A DNA stretch of 64,000 nt from Parasedimentitalea huanghaiensis (GCF_009753675.1 NZ_WQLV01000004.1:124001-188000); one strand, 5' to 3'; numbered from the stretch's first letter, positions 8,910 through 18,178 are shown. Notes: generated by a model not told the origin, from the sequence alone. Made by a program: numbers and translations.

Positions 8910-11114
8910 TTAGGGCTGCGCGCTACCTGAGATCGCAACGATTGCTTTTTGCGCCTTTCGGCCCACAATAGGTACTTCTTTCAGCGCGGCTAATGCTGGC
9001 AGTGCGCTTGCGGCGGCAGGGCCAATTTTGCCTAGCGAAACCGCAGCTTGGCCCTGGACAGCTTTGCTTTCGTCAGACAAGGCGGTGATCAACAGCGGAA
9101 CAGTGTCTGCCGCGTCGAGGCCAGGAAGCCCCAATATCAACGCCGCACCTCGACGTTTAGACGTATCTCCTGTTTGCAGGCGGCCTAGTAAATATTCGAT
9201 CGGCTTATCCGGAGGAAGCGCCGCGAGGTGAAGACCATCGATAACACTGGCGACCATTTCGGGCCTTTGCTCCCATTCAAACGGGAAATGATAAATATAG
9301 GCGATTGCCCCCAGCGCGGCTTGGTCGGCTTCAGGGGCCGCCAATTTCAGAGCGGCATGAGCCTCGTCGAAGCGCTGCAGGCGGGCATAGGTTGCTGCGG
9401 CGATGATCGCTAGCGCCTCGGCCTTGGGGTCACGCTCCAGTGCTGCCTCCAGAACCATTGCGGTTTGTTCGAGATCTCCCATAGAATAGTGGGCCATCGC
9501 TTGGGCGAAAACATAATAGCTGGGATAGGTTGGGTTCAGCCGCATGGCCCGGTCGATCAATTCCAACCCAAGCTCTGGCTGACCGGTGGTGACCATAGAC
9601 CAGGCCATCGCGATATAGGCTTCGGGGTCGTTGGGATCCTGTGTGATCGCGCGGGTCGCATCGATTTTGGCGATCTCATAGCGGTTGTTGTATAGATTAA
9701 CCCCGGATGCAGCCACATTAGCCAGGGAAGAGGGGCGTTCCGTGGTCTCGGCGAGTGACCGTATAGCATAGGCATTGGCTTCGCCTGCACTGAGGCCCAG
9801 CGGTTTATTCCACCGCAGCTGGCAGCCGCGCAAGTAGGCCAAGCTAAGAGCAGCATGGGCGCGACCATAGTCAGGGTCGATTTCAAGAGCTTTTTTGAAC
9901 TGATCAACCGCGCTAGCGTTGTCTTCGGCTGAGTATTCAAGAAAACTCTCCCAACCGGTTTGAAAAACCTCGCGGGCCTCAATATCGGAGGTCTGGCCGA
10001 GTGCGATTTCTTGTTCTTCCTCCATAGTCAGATTGATCGCCAGCGCCTTGGCAATTTTTCGGATGAAGGCGTCTTGGACCTTGAATATATCGGTAACATC
10101 GCCATCGTAACGTTCGGCCCAGATATGACCGCCGGTGGCGGCATCTATCAACTGGGCGTTCACACGCACCTGATCACCCGAACGCCGGGCACTGCCTTCG
10201 AGTACGTATTGTACTCCCAGTTCCTCGGCTACGAGGGGAATGTTCACCGATTGGCCTTTGTAGACGAATGTGGAATTGCGCGCGACGACGAACAGGCCAG
10301 AGATCCGCGACAGATCCGTGATCAGGTCTTCGGTCAGGCCATCGGCAAAGCCCTCTTGGTTGGGATCGTTGGATAAGTTTGCAAAGGGTAGAACCGCCAG
10401 TGAAGGTTTGTCTGGCAAGGGGAGAGCTGTGCGTTCAATTTCGGTAGGCGCTGGGCCGGGGACAGAAATCTGCCACCATCCAGACCCACCAAGAATGAAC
10501 AATCCGGCTACCAGACCAGCGGCAGTTCGCCAACGAATGGATGCCTTTGGTGCCTGTGTTTGGTGTTCGGCTGGAAGAGCTGCAACAACAGCAGCTAAAT
10601 GGTTGAACTCAACGCTGGATGCGCGGACTGGTTTTTCGATGTTCTTCACGTCCACTTCGCCTAGGTCGTGGAAGTCGAGGTGGAGCTTACCACGGATCTG
10701 TTCTCGGACAGATTGGTGCACGCAGATGCCACCGGGATCAGCTAGGGCCTCCAGCCTAGCGGCGATGTTTACGCCATCTCCGTACAGATCGTCGCCATCA
10801 GCAATTACATCGCCAATGTTTATTCCGATACGATAACTCAGTCGCTGACCCTCAACTTGATGAGGGTTGGCCAAGCCGATGGCATGCTGCATACAGATGG
10901 CAAAGTGCACCGCGTCAACTGCGCTGGTGAACTCCATAAAACCACCATCCCCCATGACCTTAATCATGCGCCCTTGGTGGTAATCGGCGAGCGGCTGGAT
11001 GATTTGTGAATAGGTTTGTTTGAGGGCGGTGAGCGTTGCTGTTTCATCCTGCCCCATTGCCCGGCTGTAACCGACAACATCGTAAAACAGGATAGCCGCG
11101 AGCCGACGATTCAT
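8910..11114 (-). CDS. Membrane-spanning class III cyclase with TolB-like, TPR and HEAT-like domains
   Basis: 734 residues. Residues 1-170 form a class III nucleotide cyclase domain. It has both metal Asp motifs (FYDVVGYSRAMGQDE and MGDGGFMEF), a Lys just before MGDG, and VNIAARLE with the transition-state Asn and Arg, so activity is plausible and adenylate more likely than guanylate. One transmembrane helix near 190-212 follows. Then comes a TolB/FlgO-like domain (SLAVLPFANLSNDPNQEGFA, ARNSTFVYKGQ), several TPR units, and a HEAT-like C-terminus (LLITALSDESKAVQGQAAV). The cyclase would face the cytoplasm and the rest the periplasm. ATG at 11114 has GGGAGAGG upstream. Its ligand is unknown. Confidence 0.85.
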   Translation of the reverse strand: MNRRLAAILFYDVVGYSRAMGQDETATLTALKQTYSQIIQPLADYHQGRMIKVMGDGGFMEFTSAVDAVHFAICMQHAIGLANPHQVEGQRLSYRIGINIGDVIADGDDLYGDGVNIAARLEALADPGGICVHQSVREQIRGKLHLDFHDLGEVDVKNIEKPVRASSVEFNHLAAVVAALPAEHQTQAPKASIRWRTAAGLVAGLFILGGSGWWQISVPGPAPTEIERTALPLPDKPSLAVLPFANLSNDPNQEGFADGLTEDLITDLSRISGLFVVARNSTFVYKGQSVNIPLVAEELGVQYVLEGSARRSGDQVRVNAQLIDAATGGHIWAERYDGDVTDIFKVQDAFIRKIAKALAINLTMEEEQEIALGQTSDIEAREVFQTGWESFLEYSAEDNASAVDQFKKALEIDPDYGRAHAALSLAYLRGCQLRWNKPLGLSAGEANAYAIRSLAETTERPSSLANVAASGVNLYNNRYEIAKIDATRAITQDPNDPEAYIAMAWSMVTTGQPELGLELIDRAMRLNPTYPSYYVFAQAMAHYSMGDLEQTAMVLEAALERDPKAEALAIIAAATYARLQRFDEAHAALKLAAPEADQAALGAIAYIYHFPFEWEQRPEMVASVIDGLHLAALPPDKPIEYLLGRLQTGDTSKRRGAALILGLPGLDAADTVPLLITALSDESKAVQGQAAVSLGKIGPAAASALPALAALKEVPIVGRKAQKAIVAISGSAQP

Positions 11115-11371
11115 TTTGCCTCTCCCTCTGGTCAGTATAGCAGGAAATGGGGCAAGAATCTATCTGGTCGACTTCTATGTGGGTAGGCAGGCACAGACAT
11201 AAATTCTGTTGAGAGCTGTGGGCGCGCGCCGCAGTTTTCGACAATTGACTGGGCAAAGTGTGACCTTTAGTCAGCGAAGGGCTGCCGGAACGCCTGTTTT
11301 CGCTCAAATTTTACTTGCTATGCGGCTCTGGTAGTTTATCCGGTCCCCTAGCAACGACAAAAAGCAGGCGC

Positions 11372-12406
11372 ATGACCCAATCCATTGATCAATCCCGGAC
11401 AAAACCCGGCACGCTGTCAGCGCGCGATTGGGTTAAAACTTTGGCCAAATATCGCGAACCAAACCAATGGCGGAGCGCATTTGAGCTGAGCGTTACTGTT
11501 GGCCCGTTTGTCTCGCTCTGGGCTTTGGCATGGTGGTCGATGTCGATAAGCTATTGGCTGACCCTGGCGATTTCTTGTGTTAATGCCCTGTTTCTGTTGC
11601 GTTTGTTCACTATCCAACACGATTGTGGCCACGGGTCATTCTTTAAAAACCGTTTTGTCAGTGACTGGGTCGGACGTTTTATCGGTGTACTGACCTTGAC
11701 CCCCTATGATGTTTGGCGCCGGACGCATTCGGCCCATCACAGTGCGTCTGGAAACCTGGGCAAACGGGGCATGGGCGATATCCATACCCTGACTGTTGCT
11801 GAGTATAAAGAGCTGAACGGTTTTGACCGGTTTATGTACCGGCTGTACCGCAACCCAATCACATTGTTTGGCTTTGGTCCCAGCTATTTGTTCTTTGTTC
11901 AGAACCGGGTGCCTTTGGGCTTGATGAATAGTGTTAGATACTGGGCTAGTGCGATGGGCACCAATATCGCGATTGTCGCTGCCTTGCTGGTGATCTGGTA
12001 CTTTGGTGGCTTCGCAGCGGTATTCCTGATTTTTGTTCCGTCGACTTTGCTCGCTGCGACAGCTGGAATGTGGTTGTTCTATGTTCAACATCAGTTCGAA
12101 GATACCCGCTGGGAACAGGATGAGAACTGGCAGCTTCACGACGCCGCGCTGCATGGCAGCTCGCACTATGTGCTTCCGGCTGTGCTCCAATGGTTCAGCG
12201 CCAATATCGGCATTCACCATGTGCACCACCTGTACAGCCGGATCCCGTTTTATCGCCTGACGGAAGTGCTGCGCGACCATGCTGTGCTGGCCGAAAGCAA
12301 CAAGATGTCTATCCGTGAAAGCCTTGCCTGTGCCCGGCTGCACCTGTGGGACGAGAAGAGCCGCCAATTGCTGTCATTCTCGCAAGCCCGAGTGATGTAC
12401 GGCTGA
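11372..12406 (+). CDS. Membrane fatty acid desaturase
   Basis: 344 residues of the membrane di-iron desaturase family. The three His boxes are visible: HDCGH (in TIQHDCGHGSFF), HSAHH (RRTHSAHHSASG) and HHVHH (GIHHVHHLYS). Paired hydrophobic segments lie before the first box and between the second and third. The spacing fits acyl-lipid or acyl-CoA desaturases that introduce cis double bonds into membrane fatty acids; the regiospecificity cannot be told. I chose ATG at 11372 (MTQSIDQSR) with a weak AGCAGG upstream; a longer in-frame start adds 19 residues of poor character. A strong terminator follows. Confidence 0.9.
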   Translation: MTQSIDQSRTKPGTLSARDWVKTLAKYREPNQWRSAFELSVTVGPFVSLWALAWWSMSISYWLTLAISCVNALFLLRLFTIQHDCGHGSFFKNRFVSDWVGRFIGVLTLTPYDVWRRTHSAHHSASGNLGKRGMGDIHTLTVAEYKELNGFDRFMYRLYRNPITLFGFGPSYLFFVQNRVPLGLMNSVRYWASAMGTNIAIVAALLVIWYFGGFAAVFLIFVPSTLLAATAGMWLFYVQHQFEDTRWEQDENWQLHDAALHGSSHYVLPAVLQWFSANIGIHHVHHLYSRIPFYRLTEVLRDHAVLAESNKMSIRESLACARLHLWDEKSRQLLSFSQARVMYG

Positions 12407-12436
12407 TCCGAGTCTTTTGTTTTTGATGAGATTTTA

Positions 12437-12465
12437 CGCCGCAACCCACGGGTTGCGGCGTTTCT
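12437..12465. terminator. Bidirectional terminator between convergent genes
   Basis: A perfect 10-bp stem, CGCCGCAACC (12437-12446) and GGTTGCGGCG (12451-12460) with a four-base loop, is followed by TTTCTG on the plus strand and preceded by an ATTTTA stretch that serves the minus strand. It lies between the stops of the desaturase and the RTX/Hint gene. Confidence 0.85.
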
Positions 12466-12468
12466 GCT

Positions 12469-14538
12469 TTAGGCAGCCAGCAATATGCCTTCGTGGGCTT
12501 TCAGACATAGCCGGGCAGTGTCCCCCAGTGCGCCTGCATGGCTGCGTAGCTCTGGGAACAATGTGAGCATTTCATCACGACCAGCATCACTCAGTGCTCC
12601 GATGGCCTGATCACCGGGGTAGAAGCTTTCGGTTGCGGCGCCATTTGCATAGATGACCTGATGTTGGTCCAGCATCACGTGCATGTAGGTTACAGAGCCG
12701 CCAATGCGGCGGGTAACAGCAGGGTTTGACAGCAGGTGGCGCGCCGCGACCAGAACCTCATCTGTGCCAAATAGCATTTGCGCACGGGGCCCACTCCATA
12801 AAAGCCGGTGTTGTGGCGAAACCAAGAGCGGTGCGGTGGCGTCGGGCAGCAGCAGTGGTGAAACCTCAATGGGAGCAAAATCACCGGTTGCCGCAACTGT
12901 TCGGCTACCGATCCAACGCAGCGGCTGTAGCCCATGGTCGCGGGTAACGATCAGATCACCAGCTTTCAGCGCTTCAATGGGGCGGGGACCCTGCGCCGTG
13001 TCAATCAGCGTACCTGGTGTGAAGCAGATGATGTTTTCGATGTTGGAAAAAGTAACAACTGAACCATCGAACAGCTCGACCGTGCCAGCCAGTTCACCGG
13101 GGATGTTGGTGGTTAGATTTAATGTCGACAGGTCCGCTTGCCCGTTCAGGTTCAGAGTATCGCCGCTGGTCTCATCTCCCTCGCCACCAGTGATGGTCAC
13201 ATCGCCACTACCGGCTTCGCCTTGATCGGTCAGGATGAACAGATCATCTCCATCACCTCCCAAGGCTCTATCGCCCTGGGCGACGTTCAAGGTGTCATTG
13301 CCCTGGCCACCATCCAGCAGGTCGTCGCCTGCGCCGCCGGTAATAATGTCATTGCCATCCTGGCCATAGATGGTGTCATTCCCCAGCCCACCATTCAGTT
13401 GGTCATCGCCGGGCGGGTTGGGGATCGTGTCGAAGAACACATCACTAACCCAGATCGCCTGCGTTCCGCCGAGCTGGTTTGAGTAGATTATTTCGATGTT
13501 TGAAACGGGGCCGTCAATTTCGACCAAGGCTGAACCTGTAGCATCACCAGCGTTTTCGCCATCGCTTCCGGCTGTGATGGTGTTTCCGCTCACCACATCG
13601 GTATTGGAGCCATTGTCACTCACTGTCAGTGTGACCGAAACAGGGTTCCCGTCCGCATCGTAGGCGTTGACCGTCACAATATCGCGGTGGTTGCCAGATC
13701 CAAAATCGATGTCACTGATGCGAAAAACAACGTTTTCCACTTCGTTACTGACATCTGAGTTGCCATTAGCTGCAAAGTTGATCGACGTGGTCGATGTTGC
13801 GTCGTCGCCGTTGCCGTAAAGGTAAAGCGAAGAGTTGTCGTTGAAGTCTTCACCGCCCGCTACATAGATGGTGTCGCTGGTTTCGAGAGAAAACTGTGGG
13901 GTGTTATTGCCATCATTGGCAAAGCTTACGGAGACATCAATGTGACCTGTTGTCTGAGTGAACCCATCACTCACATCTTGTTCGTCGCTACCTTGTGCAT
14001 CCCAGTTTAGAGATTCGGTGCCAGCGGTGCTTTCGTCGCCATAGATGACATCGTTACCACTACCGCCATCTACTGTGTCGTTGCCTGAACCGCCGTAAAT
14101 CCAGTCGTCGCCGCTACCGCTGCTTATGTCGTCGGAACCACCATTGCCGTAAACCAAATCCGCATTGTTGGTGGTTTCATCAATGCTGTCGCCATCACTG
14201 TCAGTATAACTGCTGTCGATCACATCAGCGCCCGCGCTGCCATCGACTTGATGGTCGGGTACAACCGGATAGGTAGGTGCAGTGACCACATCAGCGTTGG
14301 TCAGGGTGTCCACTTCGCCAAACTGTGGAATGAAGTAGATATTGCCGTTGGTAGCCAGATGATATTGACCTGGTTCCTGTGTGTCGGTGTAATTGGTTCC
14401 GCCATCAATGCCGGTAAAAATCCACTGTCCAGATCCCAGATCAGTGTCTGTGGTGAAGCCGGTCCATGCTCCGCCGATGACGTCATCAGCGCCCAGTGCA
14501 TTGTCTGCGCCTAAAGATACCAGATATCCGCTTGGCAT
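12469..14538 (-). CDS. RTX-type calcium-binding protein with C-terminal Hint domain
   Basis: 689 residues, very acidic and Gly/Asp/Asn-rich. RTX nonapeptide repeats of GGxGxDxxx type occur near residues 130-165 (YGNGGSDDISSGSGDDWIY) and again near 385-440 (LNGGLGNDTIYGQDGNDII). A Hint domain (Hint_2 type) begins near residue 505 with ICFTPGTLIDT, carrying the Cys expected for autoprocessing, and continues through VSPQHRLLWSG. There is no N-terminal signal peptide, as expected for type I secretion with calcium-driven folding outside. The RTX plus Hint arrangement is common in Rhodobacteraceae, but the biological role is unknown. ATG at 14538 follows GAGGA. No type I exporter is encoded nearby. 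Confidence 0.85.
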   Translation of the reverse strand: MPSGYLVSLGADNALGADDVIGGAWTGFTTDTDLGSGQWIFTGIDGGTNYTDTQEPGQYHLATNGNIYFIPQFGEVDTLTNADVVTAPTYPVVPDHQVDGSAGADVIDSSYTDSDGDSIDETTNNADLVYGNGGSDDISSGSGDDWIYGGSGNDTVDGGSGNDVIYGDESTAGTESLNWDAQGSDEQDVSDGFTQTTGHIDVSVSFANDGNNTPQFSLETSDTIYVAGGEDFNDNSSLYLYGNGDDATSTTSINFAANGNSDVSNEVENVVFRISDIDFGSGNHRDIVTVNAYDADGNPVSVTLTVSDNGSNTDVVSGNTITAGSDGENAGDATGSALVEIDGPVSNIEIIYSNQLGGTQAIWVSDVFFDTIPNPPGDDQLNGGLGNDTIYGQDGNDIITGGAGDDLLDGGQGNDTLNVAQGDRALGGDGDDLFILTDQGEAGSGDVTITGGEGDETSGDTLNLNGQADLSTLNLTTNIPGELAGTVELFDGSVVTFSNIENIICFTPGTLIDTAQGPRPIEALKAGDLIVTRDHGLQPLRWIGSRTVAATGDFAPIEVSPLLLPDATAPLLVSPQHRLLWSGPRAQMLFGTDEVLVAARHLLSNPAVTRRIGGSVTYMHVMLDQHQVIYANGAATESFYPGDQAIGALSDAGRDEMLTLFPELRSHAGALGDTARLCLKAHEGILLAA

Positions 14539-14723
14539 GGCTCGTCCTCAATTCATCACTGCCGATTGACGGCTTTAGGGATTTGGTAACCATGATAAAG
14601 GTCGGAAATGGCTGAACTTTGTGCGCATTATGGCGATATTGCGGCGGGTTGCCAAATTGATGCCACAATTGAAGTTTGAATGACGGCTGTGCAGATATCT
14701 GTGTTGAACGGTCGACGGACAGT

Positions 14724-14760
14724 GCAAATAAAATCAGCCCGCCCAGTGTTGGCGGGCTGA
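14724..14760 (-). terminator. Rho-independent terminator after the molybdopterin oxidoreductase gene
   Basis: An 11-bp perfect stem, ATCAGCCCGCC (14732-14742) and GGCGGGCTGAT (14750-14760), has a seven-base loop. On the minus strand it runs into TTTTATTTG. It lies 24 bases past the stop at 14784. The remainder of the 14539-14783 gap should hold the promoter of the RTX gene, but no clear boxes were seen. Confidence 0.85.
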
Positions 14761-14783
14761 TCGGATTAATGGAAGTCTGAACT

Positions 14784-17024
14784 TTAGGTCCAGATATTGA
14801 AGTCATGCATCAAAGGTAGGCGGCGTGCGCGTCTGCCCGTCAGATCAAAGATAGCATTGGCCAAGGCTGGAGCCGCTGGTGGTGTGCCGGGTTCACCTGC
14901 ACCCCCCATATGTTTTTGGGTTTCCAACACCCGAACTTCGGTATGGGGCATAGTGCTCATCCTAAGGGCGTCATAATCAGGGAAATTGCCCTGTTCTACC
15001 TCGCCGTTGGCAAAGGTGATCTCGCCAAAAAGGGCGGCTGAAAGCCCGTAAACCATACCGCCGGACATCTGCGCTTTGACCGTTTCTGGATCCAGCGCCA
15101 AGCCCATGTCGCAAGCGATCCAGGCCTTGTTGAGGCGAATGTTGCCGTCGTCATCGAAGACCTCGATCACTTGGGCGACCGGGGTGCCGAAACTGTAGCA
15201 CATTGCCACCCCTCGGCCTACACCATCGGGTGTCTGGCCGGTCCAGTTGGACATTTCTTTGACTGCCTCTAGTACTCCGGCAGCTGGTGCCCATTCCTGA
15301 CGCGCGAGAGCCAGACGGAATTCCATCGGGTCAGTACCTGCCTTGTGGGCCATTTCATCGATGAAGCTTTCAACAAAGAAGCCATTGAAGGAGTTGCCGA
15401 CGGAACGCCAAAACCCAACTGGGATTGATATGTCACTGAGGTGGCCGCTCATACGGAAGTTTGGGATGGCGTAAGGCGGGTTGAAGAAGCCTTCGACGTG
15501 GACTTTGTCGGGTCCACCGGCGGGCAGGCCTGCAATCCGGTCCATGACCTGCGCCACAGGCGAGGCAGCAGCTACCTTGCCGTCCAACAGCACTGCTGCG
15601 CCATCCTTGACAGCGCCACGCATTCGCCCAATAGCGCCAGGTCGATAGAAGTCATGGCGCATGTCTTCTTCACGCGACCAAGTGAGTTGCACGGGTACTC
15701 CGGGCATCTCTTTTGCCAGCCGTGTTGCCAGGATTGAAAAATCCAACTCGACCCTGCGGCCAAAACCACCGCCAAGGTAAGTCGTGTGAACCTCGACCTG
15801 TTCACTTTCTAACCCGGCTTCGGCGGCGCATTTCCATTGATGTATTGTGGGCATCTGGTTGCCACACCAAAGGGTCAGTTTGTCGCCTTCAAACAATGCG
15901 GTGGCATTCATCGGCTCCATGGTTGCATGGGCCAGATAAGGGAGTTGATACTCGGCGGTCAGTTCAACTGCACCTTCGGGCAGTTGATCAACATCTCCAT
16001 CATCGCGCATGGTCGAGTTCGCTTCGTCGTCAAAAGCTTCGGCGATACGGGCAAAGACCTGATCGGTTTCTGGGGGATAAGGGGCCTCTTGCCAATCTAC
16101 TTCGATCGCTTCGACCGCTTGCATGGCCAGCCAAGTGTTGTTGGCAACCACGGCGACCCCGTCGCCCATGTCGACAATTTTCTCAACGCCGGGCATGGAT
16201 TGCGCTTCGGTGGCGTCAAAACCGTTCATGCCTGCGCCTAGTCGTGGGTTCATACGAACCGAGGCAAACTTCATCCCCGGTTGGCGCACATCAATGCCAA
16301 ACTCGGCGGTGCCTGTGGCCTTCTCGACCATATCAACACGCGGCTGGGTTTTGCCCAGCAGACGCCACTCGCTGCGAGGGCGCAGATCTGCTTCAACTGG
16401 ATTAAGCTTGGCAGCCTCCAGTGCCAGCTCTGAATAGCTCAGCGTGGTGCCATCGGGGGCCTGAACCATGCCTTTGGCGGTTTTCAACTGTTCGCGCGGT
16501 ATATCCAGATGGTTGGCGGCGGCCTGTTTCAGGGTTTCGCGCGCGGTTGCCCCGGCTTGGCGCATACGGGTGAAACCGTCCTTCATAGAGGTGGAGCCGC
16601 CAGTCCCTTGCATGTTCAGGGTTCTTCCCAGAACCCCCAGAACTTCCCCTATGGAGTGCTGGAAATCACTGACGTCATAGCCGCGATTGGGCAGGGCGTC
16701 GGCCATGAAGGCGCTGTTGTAATAGGCCCTGGCGGCGGGGCCGTGTAGAACGCGCACATCTTCGAGCTCGACATCCAGCTCTTCGGCAATCAGCGCGGCC
16801 CAGGTGGTTTTGACTCCTTGGCCCATTTCGGCGCGGGGGGCAAAGAGGGTGACGCCCTTTTGGTCGATAAGAACAAAAGGATTGAGTGCGGCCTCGCCTT
16901 CACCCGGTTTCAACGGGTTGGGGGCCGGGCGGCTGACGTAGTAGGCACCAAAGGCGACCCCGCCGACGATGGCAGCGGATCCGATGAGGAAGGTACGGCG
17001 GGCAATTTTACCAATGCTGGCCAT
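14784..17024 (-). CDS. iorB: Molybdopterin-binding large subunit, isoquinoline 1-oxidoreductase beta-like
   Basis: 746-residue xanthine-dehydrogenase-family molybdopterin subunit exported by the Tat route: the N-terminus ASIGKIARRTFLIGSAAIVG is a twin-arginine signal with its hydrophobic stretch. Length and Tat signal match the two-subunit periplasmic aldehyde or isoquinoline oxidoreductases, whose partner is a small 2Fe-2S protein. The C-terminal GGAGEPGTPPAAPALANAI is typical of this family and holds the conserved active-site Glu. It starts three bases after the stop of the 2Fe-2S gene, forming an operon. No FAD subunit or cytochrome gene is adjacent, so the electron acceptor is elsewhere. 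The true substrate (aldehyde or N-heterocycle) is unknown; the symbol reflects family only. Confidence 0.88.
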   Translation of the reverse strand: MASIGKIARRTFLIGSAAIVGGVAFGAYYVSRPAPNPLKPGEGEAALNPFVLIDQKGVTLFAPRAEMGQGVKTTWAALIAEELDVELEDVRVLHGPAARAYYNSAFMADALPNRGYDVSDFQHSIGEVLGVLGRTLNMQGTGGSTSMKDGFTRMRQAGATARETLKQAAANHLDIPREQLKTAKGMVQAPDGTTLSYSELALEAAKLNPVEADLRPRSEWRLLGKTQPRVDMVEKATGTAEFGIDVRQPGMKFASVRMNPRLGAGMNGFDATEAQSMPGVEKIVDMGDGVAVVANNTWLAMQAVEAIEVDWQEAPYPPETDQVFARIAEAFDDEANSTMRDDGDVDQLPEGAVELTAEYQLPYLAHATMEPMNATALFEGDKLTLWCGNQMPTIHQWKCAAEAGLESEQVEVHTTYLGGGFGRRVELDFSILATRLAKEMPGVPVQLTWSREEDMRHDFYRPGAIGRMRGAVKDGAAVLLDGKVAAASPVAQVMDRIAGLPAGGPDKVHVEGFFNPPYAIPNFRMSGHLSDISIPVGFWRSVGNSFNGFFVESFIDEMAHKAGTDPMEFRLALARQEWAPAAGVLEAVKEMSNWTGQTPDGVGRGVAMCYSFGTPVAQVIEVFDDDGNIRLNKAWIACDMGLALDPETVKAQMSGGMVYGLSAALFGEITFANGEVEQGNFPDYDALRMSTMPHTEVRVLETQKHMGGAGEPGTPPAAPALANAIFDLTGRRARRLPLMHDFNIWT

Positions 17025-17027
17025 GGA

Positions 17028-17492
17028 TCAAGCCTCCTGCATTTTTTGGGCGGCGCTATGAATGGCCGCGCGGATACGGGGGTAGGTGCCGCAGCGACAC
17101 AGATTTCCCTGCATGACCTCTTCGATGTCCGCATCCGAGGGAGTTGGATTGTCAGCCAGCAAGTTGGCGGCTTGCATGATCTGACCGGACTGGCAGTATC
17201 CGCATTGGGCAACCTGATGATCGACCCAGGCTTGTTGAATTATTGACATGGCTTTGGGTGTGCCGAGACCTTCGATGGTGGTGATCTCACCATCAACGTC
17301 TGCAAGTGTTGTTTGGCAAGAACGGACTGCTTCGCCGTTGATATGAACGGTGCAAGCTCCACAGGCGGCAACACCGCAGCCATATTTTGTGCCAGTCAAC
17401 CCAACCTCATCGCGCAGAACCCACAGCAGTGGGACGTCGTCGGGCAGATCAACCTGATGAGTTTTTCCATTGATACGAAGGGTGGTCGACAT
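17028..17492 (-). CDS. iorA: 2Fe-2S small subunit of the molybdopterin oxidoreductase
   Basis: 154 residues with two 2Fe-2S sites. The N-terminal plant-type ferredoxin cluster uses [14 protein letters not shown], and the C-terminal helical cluster uses [16 protein letters not shown] and [16 protein letters not shown]. It carries electrons from the molybdenum cofactor of the large subunit encoded three bases downstream. It lacks its own export signal, so it probably travels to the periplasm with the Tat-signalled partner, as known for this family. The start at 17492 ([14 protein letters not shown]) is firm. The 98-base gap to the divergent TetR gene holds a palindromic operator. Confidence 0.93.
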   Translation of the reverse strand: MSTTLRINGKTHQVDLPDDVPLLWVLRDEVGLTGTKYGCGVAACGACTVHINGEAVRSCQTTLADVDGEITTIEGLGTPKAMSIIQQAWVDHQVAQCGYCQSGQIMQAANLLADNPTPSDADIEEVMQGNLCRCGTYPRIRAAIHSAAQKMQEA

Positions 17493-17520
17493 GGCTTAAA
17501 TCTTTCTGCTGTGCGGCTTT

Positions 17521-17580
17521 CTGACAAAATGGTCATGAAATGTCAGGATGTCAATTGACAAAATTTGGTGAAAGTGTCAG
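17521..17580. promoter_or_regulatory. Probable TetR operator region between iorA and its regulator
   Basis: A perfect 12-bp palindrome TGTCAATTGACA lies at 17549-17560. It is flanked by a wider inverted pair, CTGACA (17521-17526) and TGTCAG (17541-17546), and another TGTCAG at 17575-17580. Repeated TGTCA/TGACA half-sites in a divergent gap next to a TetR gene suggest autoregulation plus control of the oxidoreductase. Confidence 0.6.
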
Positions 17581-17590
17581 AAGCGGATTT

Positions 17591-18172
17591 ATGATCAAGG
17601 CAAGTAACGACCCGAAGCAACAAGCGATCCTGGAATCCGCATGGGAGGCCTTTTCCACCTATGGGTTTCGCAAGACGTCGATGGATGACATTGCACGCCG
17701 CGCAGGCATGTCCCGACCTGCGCTTTACCTGAGTTACCGCAACAAAGAAGCAATTTTTGCCGGGTTGGTGGAGGGCCACTATGGTCTGGCGCTGGATAAG
17801 GTGGCGGACGCTTTGGCATCTGGTGGCACCTTGTCAGACCGCCTGCATGCAGCCTTTGAGGCGCAGGGTGGGCCAGCGATGAAGGCGATGATGGATTCGC
17901 CGCATGGTTTGGAACTGTTCGAGGCTGGAATGAGTGCTGCGGGTGAGGCCATTGCGACAGGTGAGCTGGCGCTGCGCGAGGTCTATGCCCACTGGCTGCG
18001 CGCCGAGGCAGACGCTGGGCATATTACACTGCCCGGTGATGTGGAGGAGGTCGCACGGGTATTCTGCTCGGCCATGAAAGGGATCAAACATACCTCGCAG
18101 GATTACGCCAGCTATGCCACGGGTGTGGCGCAGCTGGCGGCATTGTTTGGGGCTGCATTGCAGCCGGATTGA
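17591..18172 (+). CDS. TetR/AcrR family transcriptional regulator
   Basis: 193 residues. The N-terminal helix-turn-helix is clear (GFRKTSMDDIARRAGMSRPALYLSY, residues about 23-47, then RNKEAIFAG), followed by an all-helical ligand-binding domain. I chose ATG at 17591 (MIKASNDPKQQA), dropping 17 weak upstream codons that would run over the palindromic operator. It is divergent from iorAB with repeated TGTCA half-sites between, so it most likely represses the oxidoreductase operon and itself. The ligand is unknown. It ends seven bases from the convergent kynA stop, with no obvious terminator between. Confidence 0.88.
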   Translation: MIKASNDPKQQAILESAWEAFSTYGFRKTSMDDIARRAGMSRPALYLSYRNKEAIFAGLVEGHYGLALDKVADALASGGTLSDRLHAAFEAQGGPAMKAMMDSPHGLELFEAGMSAAGEAIATGELALREVYAHWLRAEADAGHITLPGDVEEVARVFCSAMKGIKHTSQDYASYATGVAQLAALFGAALQPD

Positions 18173-18178
18173 ACGTTC

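Noticed and set aside
11636-12367. A 243-codon minus-strand frame opposite the desaturase
   Set aside because: Antisense to a gene with three clear His boxes; composition is typical of a shadow frame and no ribosome site precedes it.
15713-16405. A 230-codon plus-strand frame opposite iorB
   Set aside because: Arg/Pro/Gln-rich shadow frame in a long conserved molybdopterin subunit gene.
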